Shown here: positions 58,616-64,000 of the stretch, piece by piece
How positions within the stretch are numbered: position 1 is the stretch's first letter
How the letters are laid out: the number at the start of each line of letters is the position of its first letter
Assembly: GCA_035999765.1 (NCBI GenBank)
Contig: CP108521.1
Location: forward strand, 3,596,001-3,660,000
Source: Streptomyces sp. NBC_01231
GTDB taxonomy: Bacteria; Actinomycetota; Actinomycetes; Streptomycetales; Streptomycetaceae
Length of the DNA stretch: 64,000 nt
Direction of reading: 5' to 3'
Notes under the pieces: model-generated
Databases searched by the model: none
Seen by the model: only the letters and a program-made list of their open reading frames with translations
Told to the model about the DNA's origin: nothing
Translations under genes and position numbers: made by a program

Positions 58616-59635
58616 TCATCGGCGCGGCGAGGCGTCGAGCACCTGCTGCAGCGCCTCGAACTCCTCGACGCACTTGCCGGAGCCGAGCGCCACGCTGTCC
58701 AGCGGGTCCTCGGCGATGTGGATCGGCATGCCGGTCTCGCGCCGCAGCCGCTCGTCGAGGCCGCGCAGCAGTGCTCCGCCGCCGGTCAGAACGATTCCCC
58801 GGTCCATGATGTCGCCGGACAGCTCCGGCGGGCACTTGTCGAGGGTCGTCTTGACCGCGTCCACGATGGCGTTGACGGGCTCCTCGATCGCCTTGCGCAC
58901 TTCGGCGGCCGAGACGACGACGGTCTTGGGCAGCCCGGAGACGAGGTCCCGGCCACGGATTTCGGTGTGCTCGTCAGCGTCGAGGTCGTACGCCGAACCG
59001 ATCGTGATCTTGATCTGCTCGGCTGTCCGCTCACCGAGGAGGAGCGAGTACTCCTTCTTGATGTGCTGGATGATCGCGTTGTCCAGTTCGTCACCCGCGA
59101 CGCGGATGGACTGGGCGGTGACGATGCCGCCGAGCGAGATGACCGCGACCTCCGTGGTGCCGCCGCCGATGTCCACCACCATGTTGCCCGTGGCCTCGTG
59201 GACCGGCAGGCCGGATCCGATGGCCGCGGCCATGGGCTCCTCGATGATGTGCACCTGCCGGGCGCCGGCCTGGGACGACGCCTCGATGACAGCGCGGCGC
59301 TCGACCCCCGTGATGCCCGAGGGCACACAGACGACGACCCGCGGACGAGCCAGATACCGCCGCTTGTGGATCTTCAGGATGAAGTAGCGGAGCATCCGCT
59401 CGGTGATCTCGAAGTCGGCGATCACGCCGTCCTTCAGCGGACGTACGGCAACGATGTTGCCGGGCGTGCGCCCGATCATCTTCTTCGCTTCGGCGCCGAC
59501 CGCGAGGATGCCACCGGTGTTGGTGTTGATCGCGACGACGGACGGCTCGTTGAGTACGATCCCGCGACCCCTGACGTACACCAGCGTGTTGGCGGTCCCG
59601 AGGTCGACAGCCATGTCACGGCCGATGAACGACAT
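58616..59635 (-). CDS. mreB: Actin-like protein MreB
   Basis: A 339-residue bacterial actin. It has the phosphate-1 loop [11 protein letters not shown], the phosphate-2 loop [17 protein letters not shown], the adenosine motif [16 protein letters not shown], and the conserved [15 protein letters not shown]. It forms filaments that guide wall synthesis; in Streptomyces it is required mainly for spore wall integrity rather than hyphal growth (recollection). ATG at 59635 was chosen because GGGGA lies seven bases upstream; an in-frame ATG at 59647 (MGNSMSF) is the alternative. mreC follows after a 161-base gap. Confidence 0.97.
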   Translation of the reverse strand: MSFIGRDMAVDLGTANTLVYVRGRGIVLNEPSVVAINTNTGGILAVGAEAKKMIGRTPGNIVAVRPLKDGVIADFEITERMLRYFILKIHKRRYLARPRVVVCVPSGITGVERRAVIEASSQAGARQVHIIEEPMAAAIGSGLPVHEATGNMVVDIGGGTTEVAVISLGGIVTAQSIRVAGDELDNAIIQHIKKEYSLLLGERTAEQIKITIGSAYDLDADEHTEIRGRDLVSGLPKTVVVSAAEVRKAIEEPVNAIVDAVKTTLDKCPPELSGDIMDRGIVLTGGGALLRGLDERLRRETGMPIHIAEDPLDSVALGSGKCVEEFEALQQVLDASPRR

Positions 59636-59647
59636 TGAGTTCCCCAT

Positions 59648-59855
59648 CAGGATTCTTCTGGCCTTCCCAGGAGCTTTTTGAGGGCTTTTCAGGTAGGCGA
59701 GGTGGGCGCAGTGACGTGAAGGCTTCCATCGTAGACGCGCCTTCGCGAACACCGCGGGAGGGTCTCCGCCATTGTCAGCAGATGACGTGTGCGTCCGCTT
59801 CTGGAGACGGGCGTTCGGGGACACCCGTTCCCCCGATCGGTCACGCATATGCCAA
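59648..59855 (-). promoter_or_regulatory. mreB upstream region (non-coding)
   Basis: No gene is seen in about 200 bases between the ndk terminator and mreB. It should hold the mreB promoters; a TACGAT -10-like hexamer lies about 90 bases before the start codon, without a clear -35. Confidence 0.35.
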
Positions 59856-59884
59856 GGAGTCCGGGGGCGTCGCCACCGGACTCC
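59856..59884 (-). terminator. Terminator after ndk
   Basis: A perfect 9-bp stem GGAGTCCGG / CCGGACTCC with an 11-base loop, 21 bases downstream of the ndk stop. The + strand side is followed by CGTTTT. Confidence 0.65.
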
Positions 59885-59905
59885 CGTTTTCCGCCGTCGC
59901 GGGTG

Positions 59906-60319
59906 CTATGCGCGGCCGGGGAAAAAGATCTTGACCTCGCGGTCGGCGGACTCCTCGGAGTCGGAGGCGTGGATCAGGTTCTCCCGGACGATCACGCCGT
60001 AGTCACCGCGGATGGAGCCGGGGGCGGCGGCGATCGGGTCGGTCGGACCGGCCAGCGCCCGCACACCCTCGATGACCCGCTCGCCCTCGACGATCAGCGC
60101 CACGACCGGGCCGGAGGCCATGAACTCCACCAGCGGCTCGTAGAAGGGCTTGCCCTTGTGCTCGCCGTAGTGCTGCTCCAGGGTGTCCTGGTCCAGGGTG
60201 CGCAGTTCCAGCGCGGTGATCTGCCAGCCGGCCTTGCGCTCGATACGGCTGATGATCTCGCCGGTCAGGCCACGACGGACGGCGTCGGGCTTGAGGAGGA
60301 CGAGGGTGCGCTGGCTCAC
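59906..60319 (-). CDS. ndk: Nucleoside diphosphate kinase
   Basis: A 137-residue enzyme that equilibrates NTP pools. It has the opening SQRTLVLLKPDAVRRGL, KPFYEPLVEFMASGPVVALI, and the nucleotide/active-site end YGVIVRENLIHASDSEESAD, with the catalytic histidine in LIHASDS. The length is typical for Actinobacteria. GGAG precedes the ATG. It is next to the DUF4233-folC-valS genes on the same strand. Confidence 0.98.
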   Translation of the reverse strand: MSQRTLVLLKPDAVRRGLTGEIISRIERKAGWQITALELRTLDQDTLEQHYGEHKGKPFYEPLVEFMASGPVVALIVEGERVIEGVRALAGPTDPIAAAPGSIRGDYGVIVRENLIHASDSEESADREVKIFFPGRA

Positions 60320-60383
60320 GGGAGGGCTCCTTCTACGGCCGGTGTGCGGTGGGATGAGGTTACAGGGCGTGTCCGCACGGATG

Positions 60384-60740
60384 TCACACAGCGTCAGGTG
60401 TGGAGGATCCGGCCTGCTCCGCGAAGCGGGCCTTCGCCTCGTCGATCTTCCTGCCGTAGTGCACGGACGCCCACCACAGGGCCGCGAAGACCGCGCCCAT
60501 GAAGAACATGGTCGGGATGACGAAGCCGGAGGCGATCAGGGCGATCTGCAGGGCCCAGCCGAGGGCGACACCGCCGGGGCGGGTCACCATGCCGCACAGC
60601 AGCAGGCACAGGACCATGGCGATGCCGCTGACCGTCCAGACCGTCGTGGTGGACAGGTCCGGCTCCTTCATCGCGACCAGTCCGGCGAATCCGATGACGA
60701 AGAACTCGCCGATCAGGGTCGAAGCACAGAGCGTACGCAT
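60384..60740 (-). CDS. DUF4233 membrane protein
   Basis: A 118-residue protein with four membrane helices (TLIGEFFVIGFAGLVAM, TVWTVSGIAMVLCLLLCGMV, WALQIALIASGFVIPTMFF, AVFAALWWASVHYG) and a short charged C-terminus. It matches the DUF4233 family found next to folC in Actinobacteria; the function is unknown. The start lies nine bases after the folC stop, so it is in the valS-folC-DUF4233-ndk order and probably cotranscribed with folC. Confidence 0.88.
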   Translation of the reverse strand: MRTLCASTLIGEFFVIGFAGLVAMKEPDLSTTTVWTVSGIAMVLCLLLCGMVTRPGGVALGWALQIALIASGFVIPTMFFMGAVFAALWWASVHYGRKIDEAKARFAEQAGSSTPDAV

Positions 60741-60749
60741 TTACGGGTC

Positions 60750-62249
60750 TCAGCCCTTCCCCAGCAGCAGCCGGGCCTCGCCGACGGTGATGACGGATCC
60801 GGTGACGAGCACACCGCCGCCCGCGAACTCGCCCTCCTCCTCGGCCAGCGTGATCGCGGCCTCCAGGGCGTCCGGCAGCCGTGGCTCGACCTGCACGCGC
60901 TCCTCGCCGAACACCTCGACGGCGATTGCTGCGAGCTCGTCGGCGTCCATGGCCCGGTGGCTGGAGTTCTGGGTGACGACGACCTCGGCGAAGACCGGCT
61001 CGAAGGCCTCGAGGAGCCCTCGCACGTTCTTGTCGCCGCTGGCGCCGACCACCCCGATCAGGCGGCTGAAGTCGAAGGCCTCCTGGACCGCCTCGGTGGT
61101 GGCGCGGGCGCCGGCCGGATTGTGGGCGGCGTCCAGGACGACGGTCGGGGACCGCCGTACGACCTCCAGCCGCCCCGGCGCGGAGACCGCGGCGAAGGCC
61201 TTGCGGATCGTGTCGATGTCGAGCGGCTCGGGCCGCTGGGAGCCGACGCCGAAGAACGCCTCGACGGCGGCGAGCGCGACGGCCGCGTTGTGCGCCTGGT
61301 AGGGGCCGTGCAGCGGGAGGTACACCTCGTGGTACTCCCCGCCGAGCCCGCGCAGGGTCAGCAACTGCCCGCCGACGGCGACCTGCCGTGAGACGATCCC
61401 GAACTCCAGCCCCTCCCGGGCGACCGTGGCGTCGACCTCGACGGCCTTCTTCAGCAGCACCTGGGCCGCGTCTACCGGCTGCTGCGCCAGGATGACCGTC
61501 GCGTCCTGCTTGACGATGCCGGCCTTCTCGGTGGCGATCGCGGCCGGTGTCTCACCGAGCCGGTCGGTGTGGTCGAGGTCTATGGGGGTGACCACGGCGA
61601 CGTCCCCGTCGATGACGTTGGTGGCGTCCCAGGAGCCGCCCATCCCCACTTCCACGACGGCCACGTCGACGGGCGCGTCCGCGAAGGCGGCGTACGCCAT
61701 CCCCGTGAGCACCTCGAAGAAGGACAGCCGGTACTCCTGCTGGGAGTCGACCATCTCGATGTACGGCTTGATGTCCTGGTACGTCTCGATGAACCGCTCG
61801 GCGGAGATCGGCGCGCCGTCGAGGCTGATGCGCTCGGTGATCGACTGCACGTGCGGGGAGGTGTAGCGCCCCGTACGCAGTTCGAAGGCGCCGAGCAGGG
61901 CCTCGATCATGCGGGCGGTGGAGGTCTTGCCGTTGGTGCCGGTGATGTGGATCGAGGGGTACGCCCGCTGCGGCTCCCCCAGCACGTCCATCAGCGCGGT
62001 GATGCGGCTGACCGACGGTTCCAGCTTGGTCTCGCCCCAGCGGGTGGCGAGGTCCGCCTCGACCTCGCGCAGGGCCTTGTCGACCTCCGGGTCCTCGGGC
62101 CGCGCGGGCACGTCCGCCTGCGGGGGGCCGCCCTGGGTACGCAGGGTCCGGCTGCCGGCCTCGATCAGCGCGAGATCCGGGTCCCGGCTGGTCTCGGCCT
62201 CGATGATCTCGTCGAAGGAGCTGTCGTCGTGCGGGGGCTGGTCACTCAC
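60750..62249 (-). CDS. folC: Folylpolyglutamate synthase / dihydrofolate synthase
   Basis: A 499-residue Mur-ligase-like enzyme that adds glutamate to folates. It has the ATP-binding loop SIHITGTNGKTSTARMI (near 100), RTGRYTSPHVQSITERI, VEVGMGGSWDATNVID, DHTDRLGETPAAIATEKAGI, and VLDAAHNPAGARAT. About 50 N-terminal residues of acidic sequence precede the core. The GTG start lies in front of SDQPPHDD. It lies downstream of valS, separated by a terminator. Confidence 0.95.
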   Translation of the reverse strand: MSDQPPHDDSSFDEIIEAETSRDPDLALIEAGSRTLRTQGGPPQADVPARPEDPEVDKALREVEADLATRWGETKLEPSVSRITALMDVLGEPQRAYPSIHITGTNGKTSTARMIEALLGAFELRTGRYTSPHVQSITERISLDGAPISAERFIETYQDIKPYIEMVDSQQEYRLSFFEVLTGMAYAAFADAPVDVAVVEVGMGGSWDATNVIDGDVAVVTPIDLDHTDRLGETPAAIATEKAGIVKQDATVILAQQPVDAAQVLLKKAVEVDATVAREGLEFGIVSRQVAVGGQLLTLRGLGGEYHEVYLPLHGPYQAHNAAVALAAVEAFFGVGSQRPEPLDIDTIRKAFAAVSAPGRLEVVRRSPTVVLDAAHNPAGARATTEAVQEAFDFSRLIGVVGASGDKNVRGLLEAFEPVFAEVVVTQNSSHRAMDADELAAIAVEVFGEERVQVEPRLPDALEAAITLAEEEGEFAGGGVLVTGSVITVGEARLLLGKG

Positions 62250-62385
62250 GGGGCCAGTCTACGGAGGCCGACTGACAGTGCGCCCACGGAGTGGGTTCGC
62301 TGGTGTGTACGGCCTGTGCGGGCCGTCTTCGGCTGGTCATGCCCACGCGGAGTCGCACAGGGGCACAGCCCCGCGCCCGCCGGAC

Positions 62386-62424
62386 GCGAAGGGCCCCGGA
62401 GTCCGAAGACCCGGGGCCCTTCGC
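62386..62424 (-). terminator. Terminator after valS
   Basis: A perfect 14-bp stem GCGAAGGGCCCCGG / CCGGGGCCCTTCGC with an 11-base loop, 14 bases downstream of the valS stop on the minus strand. Confidence 0.88.
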
Positions 62425-62437
62425 ACCGGAGAACCTC

Positions 62438-64000
62438 TTAGGCCTGCGGCAGACGATCCAGCTGCGCGGCGATCCGCGCGATGTCCTCGTCCGCCTTCGT
62501 CAGCCGCGTCCGGATCTTCTCCACCACGTGGTCGGGAGCCTTCGCCAGGAACGCCTCGTTGCCGAGCTTCGCGTTGGCCTGGGCCTTCTCCTTCTCCGCG
62601 GCGGCGAGATCCTTGGCCAGCCGCTTGCGCTCGGCCGCGACATCGATCGTGCCGGAGAGGTCGAGGGCCACCTCGGCCCCCGCGACCGGCAGGGTCGCCG
62701 TGGCGGTGAACGCGTCGCCCTCCGGCTGGAGCCGCAGCAGCTGACGGATGGCCGCCTCGTGCGGGGCGAGCGCCGTACCGTCCAGCGCCAGGCGGGCCGG
62801 GACGCGCTGCCCGGGCTGCAGGCCCTGGTCGGCACGGAAGCGGCGGACCTCCGTGATGACCTGCTGGAGCGTGATGATCTCGCGCTCGGCGTCGGCGTCA
62901 CGGAAGCCGCCCGGTGCGTCAGCACCAGGAACGGACACAGCCGCCGGCCACTCGGCGATGACGAGCGACTCGCCGCCGGTGAGGGTGGTCCACAGCGTCT
63001 CGGTGACGAACGGGACCACCGGGTGCAGCAGCTTCAGCGTGACGTCCAGGACCTCGCCCAGGACGCGCTTGCTGACCTCGGCCGCCTCGCCGCCCGCCTG
63101 GAACGTGGTCTTCGACAGCTCGACGTACCAGTCGAAGACCTCGTCCCACGCGAAGTGGAAGAGCGTGTCCGACAACTTCGCGAACTGGTAGTCCTCGTAG
63201 AACGCGTCGACCTCCGCGACAACGGAGTTGAGGCGGGAGAGGATCCAGCGGTCCGTGGCCGACATGGCCGACGGCTCCGGCAGCGGGCCGTCCACCGTCG
63301 CGCCGTTCATCAGCGCGAAGCGCGTGGCGTTCCAGATCTTGTTGGCGAAGTTGCGGGAGCCCTGGACCCAGTCCTCGCCGATCGGGACGTCGGTGCCGGG
63401 GTTGGCGCCGCGGGCGAGGGTGAAGCGGAGGGCGTCGCTGCCGTACTTGTCCATCCAGTCCAGCGGGTTGACCGCGTTGCCGAAGGACTTCGACATCTTC
63501 TTGCCGAACTGGTCGCGGACCATGCCGTGCAGGGCGATGGTGTGGAAGGGCGGGGTGCCGTCCATCGCGTAGAGGCCGAACATCATCATCCGGGCGACCC
63601 AGAAGAAGAGGATGTCGTAGCCGGTGACCAGGACGGAGTTCGGGTAGAACTTCGCGAGCGACTCGGTCTGTTCGGGCCAGCCCAGCGTGGAGAACGGCCA
63701 CAGGCCGGAGGAGAACCAGGTGTCGAGGACGTCGGTGTCCTGCCGCCAGCCCTCCGCCTCGGTGCCGGGCGGCTGCTCGTCGGGACCGACGCAGACGACC
63801 TCACCGTCGGGGCCGTACCAGACCGGGATCCGGTGCCCCCACCACAACTGCCGTGAGATGCACCAGTCGTGGAGGTTGTCGACCCAGTCGAAGTACCGCT
63901 TCTCCATCTCCTGCGGATGGATCTTGACCTTGCCGTCGCGGACCGCGTCGCCGGCCGCCTTCGCCAGCGGGCCGACCTTGACCCACCACTGCATGGACAG
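62438..64000 (-). CDS. valS: Valyl-tRNA synthetase, C-terminal part (5' end outside window)
   Basis: The last 520 residues of a class I aminoacyl-tRNA synthetase that charges tRNA-Val; the frame is open to the window end. Visible parts are the end of the editing/catalytic region (MQWWVKVGPLAKAAGDAV, WCISRQLWWGHRIPVWYG), the KMSKS signature in GKKMSKSFGNAVNPLDWMDK (around 63480-63510), the anticodon-binding domain (ATRFALMNGATVDGPLPEP to TETLWTTLTGGESLVIAEW) and the C-terminal coiled coil (AAERKRLAKDLAAAEKEKAQ) that ends ValS proteins. The WWGH and NAV context separates it from IleS and LeuS. Confidence 0.97.
   Translation of the reverse strand: MSMQWWVKVGPLAKAAGDAVRDGKVKIHPQEMEKRYFDWVDNLHDWCISRQLWWGHRIPVWYGPDGEVVCVGPDEQPPGTEAEGWRQDTDVLDTWFSSGLWPFSTLGWPEQTESLAKFYPNSVLVTGYDILFFWVARMMMFGLYAMDGTPPFHTIALHGMVRDQFGKKMSKSFGNAVNPLDWMDKYGSDALRFTLARGANPGTDVPIGEDWVQGSRNFANKIWNATRFALMNGATVDGPLPEPSAMSATDRWILSRLNSVVAEVDAFYEDYQFAKLSDTLFHFAWDEVFDWYVELSKTTFQAGGEAAEVSKRVLGEVLDVTLKLLHPVVPFVTETLWTTLTGGESLVIAEWPAAVSVPGADAPGGFRDADAEREIITLQQVITEVRRFRADQGLQPGQRVPARLALDGTALAPHEAAIRQLLRLQPEGDAFTATATLPVAGAEVALDLSGTIDVAAERKRLAKDLAAAEKEKAQANAKLGNEAFLAKAPDHVVEKIRTRLTKADEDIARIAAQLDRLPQA

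Overview
The window is a high-GC actinobacterial chromosome segment and reads as Streptomyces. Codon use is GC-rich with many GTG starts. It carries the core neighbourhood rsfS-LCP-nadD, proA/proB, obg-rpmA-rplU, rne, rodA-mrdA-mreD-mreC-mreB and ndk-folC-valS, in the order I remember for S. coelicolor around SCO2570-SCO2615 (recollection, not a search). Almost all genes lie on the minus strand. No phage, insertion sequence or CRISPR array was seen.

Layout. 1-2.2 kb: tail of a disordered protein overlapping a NuoF-like iron-sulfur protein. 2.3-5.7 kb: two identical tRNA-Ala(GGC) genes bracketing a two-gene zinc-ribbon operon and a divergent DHA2 exporter / MmyB-type regulator pair. 5.8-16.7 kb: phosphoglycerate-mutase-like phosphatase, rsfS, an LCP (LytR) protein matching the spore-wall protein PdtA, nadD, two tiny membrane proteins, an M48 protease, two membrane proteins matching the SCO2583 and SCO2584 (spore wall) families, proA, a conserved unknown and proB. 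16.9-30.5 kb: a cell-wall glycopolymer region with two large CDP-glycerol-type transferases, a family 2 glycosyltransferase, a fused cytidylyltransferase-reductase that should make CDP-ribitol, a degraded sulfotransferase-like gene, a Tat-exported PhoD phosphatase and two FG-GAP propeller proteins (one truncated). 30.6-32.9 kb: obg-rpmA-rplU. 33-38.7 kb: a dTDP-rhamnose cassette (rfbA, rfbB, rfbD, rfbC) with its own glycosyltransferase. 38.9-43.2 kb: a very long RNase E/G. 43.5-51.5 kb: a DUF2344 protein and its usual partner, a TIGR03960-type radical SAM protein, separated by four accessory genes. 51.6-64 kb: CYTH/CHAD protein, the elongation and spore wall cluster, ndk, a DUF4233 protein, folC and the C-terminal part of valS.

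How it fits together. Most of the window serves the cell envelope: MreBCD, RodA and PBP2 build peptidoglycan, PdtA-like LCP and the SCO2583/2584-like proteins belong to the spore-wall machinery, and the transferases, CDP-ribitol enzyme, rhamnose pathway and glycosyltransferases could make and decorate a phosphate-containing wall polymer. PhoD and several GTTCAC-like direct repeats hint at phosphate control.

Most notable observations: a shared 26-residue cytoplasmic motif in the SCO2583- and SCO2584-like proteins with matching leaderless promoter geometry; a membrane protein built of 26-residue LTPVGHA repeats, coupled to a DUF2344 gene that seems to start at CTG; a rhamnose cassette lodged between rplU and rne; a NuoF-like protein lacking one cluster cysteine; and the tRNA-bracketed module. 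Family assignments rest on motifs read by eye; no database search was possible.
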